DNA from: Microthrixaceae bacterium
Lineage (GTDB): Bacteria; Actinomycetota; Acidimicrobiia; Acidimicrobiales; Microtrichaceae
Length of the DNA: 64,000 nt
Assembly (NCBI GenBank): GCA_027493675.1
Contig: JAOSKI010000003.1
Location: forward strand, 1 to 64,000
Reading direction: 5' to 3'
The notes beneath the pieces are model-generated. The model made no database searches. It was not told the DNA's origin and saw nothing but the letters and a program-made list of their open reading frames with translations. This document shows, in pieces, positions 51,996 to 61,417 of this stretch. Within the stretch, counting starts at the first letter, position 1. The number at the start of each line of letters is the position of its first letter. The position numbers and the translations under genes were made by a program.

Positions 51996-52186
51996 TCAAT
52001 CCTCGATGCAGATGGCCTGCTTGGGACACCGCCTGCCGCCTCCTCCACCTTCGGGCGCAGCTCCTCGGGTGGTTCCTCCATGAGGATGTAGAGCACGTCG
52101 TCATCACGCACCTCGAATACCGACGGCTCGATGCCCATGCAGATGGCGTTGGCTTCACACAGGTCGTAGTCAATGACGATCTTCAT
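51996..52186 (-). CDS. Single-cluster ferredoxin (one frameshift)
   Basis: About 63 residues. YDLCEANAICMGIEPSVFEV, then RCPKQAICIED near the C-terminus across a shift at about 52025, give the 3Fe-4S/4Fe-4S pattern of cytochrome P450-type ferredoxins (alanine replaces one cysteine in C-x2-A-like spacing). It may feed electrons to a P450 or other oxygenase; none is in the window. The ATG at 52186 starts MKIVIDYDLC. Confidence 0.8.
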
Positions 52187-52245
52187 TCACACGACCATAG
52201 AGGATCCGGTGACAGGGTGAACCGGCACGCTCACCGCTCGACTGC

Positions 52246-52971
52246 TCAGTCGAGGTGGGTGACGTCGTTGAACCGGCGGATCAACCACCGGTCGAACGGA
52301 TCCGCCAGGTGCACGATCTCCGACACCGAGGAGTTGTCGGCACTCACGAACGCGAAGTTGCTCGACCGGGCGACATGGGCGAGCACGGCGCCGATCACGC
52401 CCCCGTGGACCACCGTCAGCACCCGCTCACCCCGGTGCCTCGCGGTGATCCGCTCGATCGCGCCAACGCACCGCGCCTGGAACGCCTCCCAGGGCTCGGC
52501 CCCGGGGATCACGTCCCACCGCTCCTGGGTGTACACCTCGCACCAGCGGATCTCCTCGGCGCCCTTCAGGCGCAACAGCCCACCTTCGTACTCACCGAGG
52601 TGCACCTCTCGCAGGTCGGCCTCGATGCGCTGCTCCAGACCGAGCGCCTCCAGCATCGGCGCCGCCGTCTCGTGGGTGCGACGCAGGGTGGTCACGTAGA
52701 CCGCCGAGAACGGCCTGATCCGGTGCTCCGCGACGAGACGCCTACCGACCCTCTCCGCCTGTTCGATCCTCGGGGGCGAGGGGAGGATCGCCGTGGCCGT
52801 CGCGGGTCTCGAAGGGCCGGTCCGGATGGGCTGCCTGTGTGGCCCCGTGGCGGATCAGGTAGACGGTTGTGGAACCCTCAGGGCGTGAAGCGACGTTGGG
52901 GAACCCCCTCCGTCCTCGTCAAACTGATCCACCGGCGACTCACCGTGGCCACCCACGTTGTCCTTGTTCAT
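52246..52971 (-). CDS. Histidine phosphatase family protein (frameshifted)
   Basis: About 240 residues. The catalytic segment VYLIRHGATQAAHP is near the N-terminus; RRTHETAAPML and LREVHLGEYEGG follow, and the second histidine is in LTVVHGGVIGAVLAHVA. These are phosphoglycerate mutase-like phosphatases; substrates vary widely. Frameshifts near 52910, 52790 and 52695 break it. The start at 52971 is a choice based on a residue-compatible frame (MNKDNVGGHGESPVDQFDED). Confidence 0.78.
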
Positions 52972-53036
52972 CACGATCGAATCTAGGCGTCGATCCACCC
53001 GTTGGCTCCTCATCTCCCCGGCACCTCGACTCCCGA

Positions 53037-53697
53037 CTACACAGGCGGACCCGCTGCCTCACGCCGCGACCGGTTGCCGACGACCAGGCCCACGATCATC
53101 AGGATCAGACCGATCAGCCCGATCACCCCACCGACGGCGACGGCCGCGAGGATCCCGAAGGCCGGTCGGAGGAAGTCGAACATGTCGTCTGTGGTCACCA
53201 CCCGACCCACCTTGAAACCGGGCTCCGCCCCTCGTCGTCAGTGGACCCGGAGGGCTCCCCCGCAGCCGAGCACGCCGCCACGTACTCCCCGCGGGGAGGT
53301 CCTCGGCCACCACCACGGGCTCCCAGTCCGATCGGATTCCGCTCGCCACGAACGAGTCGTTCACCGACCCGGCACGAACCTCGACCTCGTCTCCGCCGGC
53401 GTCGAGGATCCGGCACTCCAAACCGCCCGAAGGTCCACCTGTGGCAACACCCACGGTCATCGAATCGCCCTCGTCGGAGGAGATGTCCTCGATGATCCGG
53501 AACCCGATGCGCCCCGGCACCTCCGACTCGGATGCACCCTCGGTCACCACATCACGGCTCAGACCCTCGAGGTCCACGGACCCACCGAGCAGCGTCGTGG
53601 CGATCACCACACCCAGGACCGCTACGACCATCGTCACGATGCCGGTGATCACGAACCCCCGGCCCGGGGTCTCTGACTTGGCGGAGGTGGGGACCAC
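53037..53697 (-). CDS. Two-helix membrane protein with extracytoplasmic domain (frameshifted)
   Basis: About 219 residues. FVITGIVTMVVAVLGVVIAT near the N-terminus and PAFGILAAVAVGGVIGLIGL followed by LILMIVGLVVGN near the C-terminus are membrane segments. The loop between them is acidic, includes two cysteines (GGLECRILDAGG, VAACSAAG) and recalls lipid-anchored or sortase-like decoration domains only loosely. I do not recognise a family. The GTG start overlaps the stop of the thiolase-like gene upstream (TAGTG). Frameshift near 53290. Confidence 0.6.
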
Positions 53698-54867
53698 TAC
53701 GGCTTGTCGGATCCCAGGACCCACATGGCGAAGAACTGGGCGGCACCCCTGCGCGTGTCCCAGGGCTGTGCGAACGCCGTCGATCTGATGATCACCGGCC
53801 TGTTCGCGGACCTGCATGGCCGCCTCGCCGAAGCGGATCATCCCCGATGCGCCGATCGGGTTGGTCGACAGCACGCCACCGGAGCAGTTCACCGGGAGAT
53901 CGCCACTCATGGAGGTGCGACCCGACTCGGTCATCCTCCACCCTTCACCCTCGGGCGCGAAACCGAGGTTCTCCAACCACATCGGCTCGTACCACGAGAA
54001 CGGAACGTACATCTCGACAACATCGATCTGCGCGAGCGGGTCGGTGATCCCTGCCTGGGCGAACACGTCGGCGGCACACTGCACACCCGCCAACGGCGAA
54101 ACCTGATCACGCCCCGACGCGGTAGCGGGCTCCGAGCGCATCGAGGTGCCGTGCACCCATGCAGGTCGGACACCACTCGCCGCGGCGGACGCCTCGGCTG
54201 CCTCCTCGCCCGCGAGCACCATCGCTATGGCGCCGTCGGAGGACGGACACGTCTCGGAGTACCGGATCGGCTCCCACAACATGAACGACTCCTTGATCGA
54301 GTCGTAGGTGATCTCGGTCTCGTGCAGGTGGGCATAGGGGTTCTTGAGCGCGTTCAGGCGGTCCTTCAGCGCCACCAGGATGCCGATGTCGTCGGGAGCG
54401 CCGGAACGACGGATGTACTCGCGGATGAACGGCGCGAAGTAGCCGCCGGCTCCCGCCACCAGCTGCTGCTGGAACGGGATCGGGAACGACAACGCCCACA
54501 TCGCCTCGGAGACCGACTGCTGCTCCCACGCGACGGTCAATACGCGTTCGTGCACCCCGGACTGCACATGGCTCGCCGCCACGATCGCGGTGGACCCTCC
54601 CACCGAACCCGCGGTGTGCACACGGAACAGCGGTTTGCCGACGGCCCCCAGCGCATCGGCCAGATACGTCTCGGGCATCATGATGCCTTCGAAGAAGTCC
54701 GGTGCCTTGCCCACCACGATGGCATCTATGTCGTCGATGGTCATGTGGGCGTCCTGCAGGGCCCGGAAGACCGCCTCACGCAGAAGCCCTGGAAGCGATA
54801 CGTCACCGCGTACGGCTGCGTACTTCGTCTGCCCGACACCGACCACGGCAACTCGATTGGCACCCAT
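53697..54867 (-). CDS. Thiolase superfamily protein A (one frameshift)
   Basis: About 390 residues. VAVVGVGQTKYAAVRGDVSL opens an SCP2-type thiolase; GSVGGSTAIVAASHVQSG holds the position where the nucleophilic cysteine would be (here serine/glycine in the GSVGGS loop), and NCSGGVLSTNPIGASGMIR with the last histidine-like loop is conserved. The lack of the N-terminal cysteine suggests a retro-aldolase, such as those that pair with DUF35 proteins, rather than a thiolase. A frameshift near 53750 splits the last 20 residues. Confidence 0.8.
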
Positions 54868-54936
54868 CAGGCGGCTCCCCGATCATCTTCGACTCCCGGC
54901 CACCGCACGGGCTGACCGCACGGACTCCACGCCCTC

Positions 54937-55998
54937 TCATCGATCGCCCTCCATCACGGCCAGGAGGTTCTGCTGCAGGAGATGACCGCTGGTCGCATGG
55001 GCGACCCCGCGGTCGACCTCCCCGCTCATGATCCTGTCGGCCACCTCGCCGAGGCGTATCAGCCCCGCACCCATGATCGGGTTTGCGGCCAGCGCCCCAC
55101 CCGATGGGTTCACCTGGACCTCCTCGCCGAGTGACAGCTCGTTTCGCAGGATCATCTCCTGATGGGTGAACGGTGCGCACAGCTCCGCAACCTGCAGAGG
55201 GCCGTCGTGCACGCCGGCGTTGCGGGCCGCCAGGGCGACCGAGGGAGCACTTGTGATGTCGCGCGCTCCGAAGTTGTGTGAGTCGACCCGGTGGTCGATG
55301 CCGGTCAGCCACGCAGGACGGTCCACCCACTCGCGGGCGGGCTCATCGGCTGCGAGGACCACCGCGACCGCACCGTCGGTGATGGGAGCGCAGTCGTGTC
55401 GCCGGAGGGGATCGCAGATGTACTCGCAGGCCAGGAGCTCCTCCACCGGCGCGGAGCCCTTCAACTGCGCATGGGGTTCGCCTGCGCCGCGGTCCGGCTG
55501 CGGTGTGCGATCTGCGCCATCTCGGTCTCGGTGATGGCGCCGGAGTCGATCATCGCCCGGGCCTGCAACCCCGCCATCGCGATCGAGTCGGGCCACAACG
55601 GCGAGTAGTAGTAGGGATCGAGCTGCCGACTCAGCACCCGTGGGGAGGTCACCGGGCGAGGCCTTGGAGTAGCCGTAGACCAGCGCGGTCTGCGCATGAC
55701 CGGCCTGGATCTTCAGCCATGCCTCGTAGAGCGCCCAGGCACCGTCCATCTCCACATGGGACTCTGCGATCGGCGGCCATGCCCCGAGCGCGTCGAGGGT
55801 CATCACGAAGCTGAACGCCTGGCCGGCCAGGTAGTCCGAGCTCCCCGAACAAGTGAAGTCGATGTCCGCGATCCCCGCGCCGACCTTCTCGAGGGCGGCC
55901 TGGATGACCGGTTGGACCATCTCCACCTCGTTGAGCTCGGGCACCGCCCGGCGATGGTCCGACTGGGCCACCGAGACGATCGCCACCTTGCGCATCAC
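54937..55998 (-). CDS. Thiolase superfamily protein B (frameshifted)
   Basis: About 353 residues. RKVAIVSVAQSDHRRAVPEL opens it; HVEMDGAWALYEAWLKIQAG and NPSGGALAANPIMGAGLIRL are the equivalents of the catalytic loops. It resembles protein A in layout but is not close in sequence. It overlaps the DUF35 gene start region by a few bases and lies 69 bp before gene A. A region of about 190 bp near 55440-55630 is out of frame and returns to frame, consistent with two compensating indels. Confidence 0.8.
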   Translation of the reverse strand: MMRKVAIVSVAQSDHRRAVPELNEVEMVQPVIQAALEKVGAGIADIDFTCSGSSDYLAGQAFSFVMTLDALGAWPPIAESHVEMDGAWALYEAWLKIQAGHAQTALVYGYSKASPGDLPTGAESAARSLLLLAVVARLDRDGGVAGPGDDRLRRHHRDRDGADRTPQPDRGAGEPHAQLKGSAPVEELLACEYICDPLRRHDCAPITDGAVAVVLAADEPAREWVDRPAWLTGIDHRVDSHNFGARDITSAPSVALAARNAGVHDGPLQVAELCAPFTHQEMILRNELSLGEEVQVNPSGGALAANPIMGAGLIRLGEVADRIMSGEVDRGVAHATSGHLLQQNLLAVMEGDR

Positions 55999-56599
55999 AT
56001 GTGTCCCTTCAGTTGATCGGCGGGCACATCGGGCTCGTCGATGGGCTCCCAGTGGGTGATGTTCTCGAAGCTGGCGGTGCGCTCGGACTCCTCGACCTCA
56101 CACGGGGCGCACCCGCATGCCGATGCCGGACCTGTGTGTGGTCTATCCCGAGCACGGTGCCGTAGAGCGACACCGCTGCTCCGTCGGGCAGTATCAGGGC
56201 GGATACGAACGGTGGGGTGGGGGCGTTCTCCCCGAAGCCGATGTGGACCACGCAGAACGTGGTGATCGTGGCGTTCGGCCCGACCTCCACCGATTCGGTG
56301 GTGCGCCGGCCCATCACCGGGTCCATGCCCCGGGAGGGCACGTACACATCCGTGCCACCCGCCGCGCGTCCACCGAGGATCCTCCCCTCCTGCAGCCACG
56401 CAGGAACTCGGTGGGCGCCGCACCGGGGGTATAGCTGTACACGACGGTGGCGGGATCGGTGATGCGCTTCACGTGCTCGTCGGCCGCTAGTCCGGGAATG
56501 CTCACCCGTGGTTGGGTCCACAGGTCGTCGCGCATCACGCTGACGGTGCGGTCGGCATCGGCTCGGTCGGCATCGTCGCTGTGGTTGCTTCGCGCCCAT
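55995..56599 (-). CDS. DUF35 (OB-fold, zinc ribbon) acyl-CoA-associated protein (frameshifted)
   Basis: About 200 residues. The acyl-CoA-binding-like opening LAADEHVKRITDPATVVYSY is followed by CAGGTDVYVPSRGMDPVMG (the zinc ribbon remnant and OB entry) and TTFCVVHIGFGENAPTPPFV. DUF35 proteins pair with SCP2-type thiolases as retro-aldolases in acyl-CoA and steroid side-chain metabolism. The stop overlaps thiolase B's start. Frameshifts near 56580, 56390 and 56110. Confidence 0.72.
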
Positions 56600-56600
56600 C

Positions 56601-57064
56601 TCAGGCCCCCTCGCCGGTCAACTCGAAGCAGGCGATGTTGCCGATCCCCTCGGTCGGCTCGCCCGCCCAGCGGATGCGCACGCGCGCGCCGGTGGACACC
56701 GCATCGGGCCCGGGCGCGTCCAGCACATGGAGCATCGCGGTGTCGGCTCCGTCGAGGCGGACCATCGCCAAGGCGTGCGGGTGCTGGAGCGGCTGACCGT
56801 CACGCACGTCTCGGACCCAGGACCAGGTCGTCACCGTGCCCTCGGTTCCGACCTCGACCATCTCCGTGAGCGGCTCGCCCGAGAGCGGGTCGACTCCACC
56901 GGCGGGCACACGACCCTACCGTCACCGTCGCGAATCCCCAGCACCCGTTGCTCGCGCAGCGCGGTGAAGAACGCTCCGATCACCGGTCCGGTGGTCCGCT
57001 GGAAGTCGAACCCGATGGTCAACGGAGCGCGCAGCAGGTCCTGCGATCCCGGTGAGTCAGCCAT
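56601..57064 (-). CDS. DUF35-like OB-fold protein, second copy (one frameshift)
   Basis: About 154 residues. DFQRTTGPVIGAFFTALREQ then GEPLTEMVEVGTEGTVTTWS and GQPLQHPHALAMVRLDG carry the DUF35 OB-fold pattern. A zinc ribbon cysteine pair is absent or limited to VVCPPA. It begins the thiolase/DUF35 operon. The ATG at 57064 is preceded by a GGGGTGTCG site. A frameshift near 56910 lies in the loop between domains. Confidence 0.72.
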
Positions 57065-57193
57065 CGACACCCCCTGTTGGTCGAGTCCAATGGCCGCCCG
57101 CGGACGACCGCTGTGGACACTAGGTCACCCACTGGGTGCAACAAAGCCGCCGCGGCGCTCCCACGCCGGCGGCAAGATCCCCGGTCGACGGGC

Positions 57194-58150
57194 TCAACGG
57201 ACGTCGCGTCGCACGAACAGCGCATACGCGGCTGCGACCGCGATCGCAGTGTAGGTGACGACCACGGTCACCGCCCCCACCCACGGCCAACCTGCGCCGA
57301 AGCGCGTCATCTCCTCGGCCGGTGCGTAGTCATTGCGAACGGTGTAGACACGCAAGCCGTCGCCACCGGTGACCAGCGCCCACGCGTTCGTGAAGAACTC
57401 GACGGGCACGAGCGCACGCACGACCAAGAAGAACGCGCCGGTCACCACGGTCAGACCGACGAGGGCACCCACCGAGGTGAGGGCTCCCCGGCCGACGACG
57501 GCCAACGACCCCGACAACAGCGCCACCAGCACCGTGAGAAGCAGGCCTCGTCCGGCCGCCGCCAACAGCAGCGACACCGGCACCGTGGCGTCCTCGATGC
57601 CATGGAACCACCAGCTCGGAGCAACCGCCACAAGGTGGCCGACCGACATCACGACCCACGCCAGCACCGCCACGCTCACGACCGCCGCCAATCGCAGGGT
57701 GAGAAGGCGCACCCGTCGTGGCTCGGCGACGAGGGCCGTCTCCACGGTTCCGTGGCGGAACTCCTCGCCCACCAGAGCGGCCACGAGGACCCACAGCGCC
57801 ACCGCGAACACCACGTTGAACATCGCAATGGATCCGTTCCACGGGGTGTAGGGCGCGGGCGCACCGACGACCTCCATGCCACGGGGGATCACGTTCGGAG
57901 TGGACTCGGGGCAGTCGTAGGCGAGATCGCCGAGCGATGCGGTCACCAGGGCGGACGGACAGAACGTCGCCTCGACCGTCTCGATACCGGAGTCGTCGTA
58001 GTACTCGTAGTAGCGCTGCTGCGCTCCTGATGCCAGGTAGGTGCCGATACCCCTCAGGACCAACGCCATGGCTCCGATCACCAGGAACGCCTTGAGGGAC
58101 CCCCGATGCAACAGACGCCGGAGCTCGACGCCGAACTGACGGACGATCAC
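57194..58150 (-). CDS. ABC transporter permease
   Basis: 318 residues, intact. Six membrane segments are likely (GSLKAFLVIGAMALVLRG; MFNVVFAVALWVLVAALVG; LAAVVSVAVLAWVVMSVG; VSLLLAAAGRGLLLTVLV; GLTVVTGAFFLVVRALV; WVGAVTVVVTYTAIAVAAAY). It belongs to the ABC-2-type exporters that work with the preceding ATPase. The GTG start overlaps the ATPase stop (GTGA). Substrate unknown; ABC-2 exporters often export lipids, polysaccharides or antibiotics. Confidence 0.85.
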   Translation of the reverse strand: MIVRQFGVELRRLLHRGSLKAFLVIGAMALVLRGIGTYLASGAQQRYYEYYDDSGIETVEATFCPSALVTASLGDLAYDCPESTPNVIPRGMEVVGAPAPYTPWNGSIAMFNVVFAVALWVLVAALVGEEFRHGTVETALVAEPRRVRLLTLRLAAVVSVAVLAWVVMSVGHLVAVAPSWWFHGIEDATVPVSLLLAAAGRGLLLTVLVALLSGSLAVVGRGALTSVGALVGLTVVTGAFFLVVRALVPVEFFTNAWALVTGGDGLRVYTVRNDYAPAEEMTRFGAGWPWVGAVTVVVTYTAIAVAAAYALFVRRDVR

Positions 58151-59116
58151 GTGTCGCTCCCTCTGTCGTGGCGGGTTGCATCGGGGGGTCGGGCGACGAT
58201 CCCGCCATGTCCTCCGGCGAGCGGGTCGAGACCGGTGAGTCGCAGGTAGGCGTCCTCGAGCCCTCCGCCGTCGGGACGAAGCTCCGAAGGGAAGATGTCC
58301 TCGGCGCCGAGCGTGCGTGCCACCGACTCGCCGTCGGCTCCAGCCACCGCGAGTGCGCCCCTTCCGGATCCCGCACGCACCTTGTAGCCGGCCGCGGACA
58401 GCACCGCTGCCGCCCGGTCGGGATCACCCACCACGAGGTGAACCGCGCGGTGGTGACCCGCGATCTCCTCGATCGGTCCCATCGCCACCGTCGAGCCCCT
58501 GGCCACGACCGCGACGCTGTCGCAGATCCGCTCCACGTCGGTGAGGTGGTGACTCGACACCACCACGGTGCGACCGGTCGCGCCGAACGCGGCGAGCATG
58601 TCGCGCATCGCTGCGATGCCCGCCGGGTCGAGCCTGTTGGCGGGCTCGTCGAGGATCAGCAGGTCGGGGTCACCCAGCACGCCCCGGCCACCGCCAGACG
58701 CTGGCGCATGCCCAGCGAGTATCCCCTGAATCGGTCCTTGGCGCGGTCGGTCAACCCGACCCGTTCGAGCACCACCTCCACGTGTGAGCGGTCGATTCCC
58801 TTCAGGCCCGCGAGCAGCTCCAGGTTGAGCCGGCCCGAATACCGCGGAAGGAACCTGGGCGTCTCCACCAGGGCTCCGATCCGACTGCGGATCCCACCGA
58901 GGCCTTTCAGGACCGCCTCGCCCAGCATGGTGACCTCACCGCTGTCAGGCCTGGCAAGGCCAAGCAGCACCGCAGAGTGGTCGTCTTGCCGCTCCCGTTG
59001 GGGCCGATCAGGGCGAACACCCCGCCGGCGGGGACGGTCAGGTCGAGCTCGTCGAGTGCCTTGACGCCATCGCGGTAGGTCTTGGTGACTGCGGCGATCT
59101 CCACCACCGACGTCAT
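58147..59116 (-). CDS. ABC transporter ATP-binding protein (frameshifted)
   Basis: About 320 residues. Walker A GPNGSGKTTTLR lies near residue 40 and Walker B DLLILDEPANRLDPAGI near residue 155; the signature reads YSLGMRQRLAVAG and the H-loop VVVSSHHLTDVERI. A C-terminal domain beyond residue 220 is of the type fused to exporter ATPases. Frameshifts near 58965 and 58680 interrupt the gene. It starts at the ATG at 59116, about 258 bp from the divergent diiron operon, with a palindrome between. Confidence 0.9.
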
Positions 59117-59168
59117 GGGCAGGTCCTCTCCAATGCGCCGCGCCGGCGCTGATGCACCCCGCCAGCGC

Positions 59169-59216
59169 TTCTGTCCGGCGGTAGTCGCGGATTCCAGGGA
59201 CTGTAACCGGACAGAA
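59169..59216. repeat. Inverted repeat TTCTGTCCGG in divergent promoter region
   Basis: TTCTGTCCGG at 59169 and CCGGACAGAA at 59207 face each other across 28 bases. The following ACAGAACGAGG is shared with the palindrome at 43451. Its position, between divergent promoters, differs from the other two copies, which lie at gene ends; a dyad-binding regulator is also possible here. Confidence 0.75.
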
Positions 59217-59374
59217 CGAGGGGCGGTGTGACATGAGTCTCGCCTCCTCGCGCGATCAGCCGACCTAACGTGGCCGAACACCGTCGTGGACGCACGCTGG
59301 ATCCCGATTCATGCTCGGGGCGCAGGGGGAAGGGTCCGGGAACGTGGGACCGCGACCACAACCAAGGGGGCCCA

Positions 59375-60264
59375 ATGGCTGATTTCCTGTCCCAGTACTC
59401 GATCCAGCGGTGGCTGGAGATGTGTCCACAGGGTTACCTGGAGGACACCGTCTACGGACACGAGGAGGGCGGCCGCGAACCCGAGGAGCTCCTCGACAAC
59501 GAGGTGCTCCTGGAGGCATCCATCGCACCACCGTGCAACTCGTCGCCGGCGAACGGTGCGCTCTCGCGGCGTCGTCGGGACTCGTCAACCTGGCACCCGA
59601 CTACCCCTCCAAGCACTTCCTGGCCACCCAGACCCTCGACGAGGCCCGTCACGTGGAGATCTTCACCCAACGGCTGTTCGACCTCGGGGTGGCAAAGGAG
59701 GACCTGGAGAGCACCATCGACCGCTATGCGAACCCCAACCTGGTCAAGTTCGCCGAGGTTCTGCTCGAGAAGGTGTCCGACGGCGACTTCATCGCAGGGG
59801 TCGTCGGCCAGAACATCGTGCTCGAAGGCATGGCCTTCACGGTGTTCGAGCTCCTCGAGGCCACCTCACGCGACCTGAACCCCAAGTTCGCCCAGACGCT
59901 GTCGGGCACCATCGCCGATGAACGACGCCATGTGGGCTTCGGTGAGAACCGGATCGGTTCGCTCATCTCCGAGCACCCCGAGAAGAAGCCGGAGATCGAG
60001 AAGATGCAACAGGAGATGAGCTACTACATGCTCGCGACCTTCGCAGATGTCTTCTCCGCCAGCGGCGAGTCGATCGACGAAGGACGCAAGCTGGCAGCCC
60101 AACAGGGCGCTGACTCGCTGAGCACCGAATGGCACGGGGCGGATCTCGAGACCGCAACCATCGAGGAGATCGAGGGGGTGCTGGCCGACACCGTCCTCGG
60201 CGAGTTCAAGAACCGCCTGGGTCGCATCGGCATCGAGTACCAGAGTCCGTCGGTGCCCGCCTGA
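59375..60264 (+). CDS. Ferritin-like diiron protein 1 (frameshifted)
   Basis: About 296 residues. The four-helix bundle carries two ExxH pairs: TLDEARHVEIFTQRLFDLGV and TIADERRHVGFGENRIGSL, with single glutamates in LVAGERCALAA and NIVLEGMAFTVFELLE. That E...ExxH...E...ExxH set binds two iron ions in ferritin, ribonucleotide reductase R2-like and diiron oxygenase families. Length and order recall R2-like or AurF-like oxidases. A strong AAGGGGG site precedes the ATG at 59375. One frameshift near 59530 is spanned. The next gene overlaps the stop (TGATG). Confidence 0.83.
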
Positions 60265-61079
60265 TGACACCCACCGGTACCGCCTCGAACCAGGGGGACA
60301 CCACCGACACCGAGGCCGAGCCCCATCAACTCGATGAGGAGACCTTCTACGGAGAGGTCCGGTCGTTCTCTTTCTGGTTCGAGGCGGTCGAGGGGTACCT
60401 GGAGGGCCGTCCCTACGGGTACGACCCGGCCATGCCCGAGGAGCAACTCGATCAACAGCATCGTGAGCGGATCGTCACCACGCTGTGCAACTACTGCGTG
60501 GGCGAAGCCGCAGCTCTGGAGGCAGCGAGCGGGATGGTGCGGTTGGCGCCGAATCACAACTCCCGCATCTTCATGGCGACCCAGGTGGCGGACGAAGCAC
60601 GCCACCTCGAGGTGTTCCTCCATCGCATCGGCCAGTTGGGCGTGCAGGACCCCGAGGCCGAGGTGCAGCGCCTCGCTCATCCCAACATCGTGGCCTTCAA
60701 GGCCCGACTGCTCGAACTGGTCGACGACGGTGACTGGGACGCATCGGTGTTCGCGCTCAACGTGCTGTTGGAGACACTGGAGTTCACGGTGTTCCGCTAC
60801 CACGCACGCACCGCCGACGCGATCACCTCTCAGATCCTCGACGGCGTGGTATCCGACGAGCGCCGTCACCTGGGATTCGGCGAGAACACCCTCGGTCACC
60901 ATCTCGTTGCCCACCCCGACGACAGGGCGCGCCTCACCGAGATGAAGTCCCAGTTGGACACCCTCGTGCTCGGAGCGTTCGAGGGTGCATACGACGACCT
61001 CGGCCTGCATCGTGACCAACGACCGCAACTCGGCCGTGACTACCTGGAAGCCGTCGAGCGACTGGGGCTGCTGGGATGA
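60264..61079 (+). CDS. Ferritin-like diiron protein 2
   Basis: 271 residues, intact. A paralogue of the previous protein: VGEAAALEAASGMVRLAPNH, TQVADEARHLEVFLHRIGQL, LETLEFTVFRYHARTADA and GVVSDERRHLGFGENTLG supply the same E...ExxH...E...ExxH iron ligands. An acidic N-terminal tail of about 30 residues precedes the bundle. It overlaps the first gene by TGATG and the next by ATGA, so all three are co-translated. Two adjacent paralogues suggest a heterodimer. Confidence 0.87.
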   Translation: MTPTGTASNQGDTTDTEAEPHQLDEETFYGEVRSFSFWFEAVEGYLEGRPYGYDPAMPEEQLDQQHRERIVTTLCNYCVGEAAALEAASGMVRLAPNHNSRIFMATQVADEARHLEVFLHRIGQLGVQDPEAEVQRLAHPNIVAFKARLLELVDDGDWDASVFALNVLLETLEFTVFRYHARTADAITSQILDGVVSDERRHLGFGENTLGHHLVAHPDDRARLTEMKSQLDTLVLGAFEGAYDDLGLHRDQRPQLGRDYLEAVERLGLLG

Positions 61080-61396
61080 GCGACATCGCCCAGATCCACA
61101 GCACCCCCGACTCCGAGGGCTCCGACGCCGAACCCGAGGAACCGCGGCGACGCTTCGAGCTGGAGGAGACCGGGTTCAAGGAGGTCCCGAAGCGCTGGCG
61201 CAAGTTCTACCGGCACTGGAAGGGCGAGGGGGATTCGCTGGGGCCGAACGAGGTCATCTGCCCGGTCTGCAAGGTCGTGATCCGATCCACCCGCGAGTTC
61301 CGCCCCGGCGACCGGGTCTACTGCATGCCGTGCATGTCACGCATGGTGGTGGTCCGCAGCGACGACGGCTCGTTGGAAGCCAAGGTCACCTACTGA
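61076..61396 (+). CDS. Small zinc-ribbon protein of the diiron operon
   Basis: 106 residues, intact. An acidic N-terminus precedes EETGFKEVPKRWRKFYRHW and a zinc ribbon with VICPVCKVVIRS and VYCMPCMSRMV (C-x2-C twice). It might be a metallochaperone or an electron-transfer rubredoxin-like partner for the diiron proteins; the cysteine spacing suits zinc or rubredoxin-type iron. It overlaps gene 2 by ATGA. Unknown family. Confidence 0.75.
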   Translation: MSDIAQIHSTPDSEGSDAEPEEPRRRFELEETGFKEVPKRWRKFYRHWKGEGDSLGPNEVICPVCKVVIRSTREFRPGDRVYCMPCMSRMVVVRSDDGSLEAKVTY

Positions 61397-61417
61397 GGGA
61401 AGCGGGTCAGCTACGAC

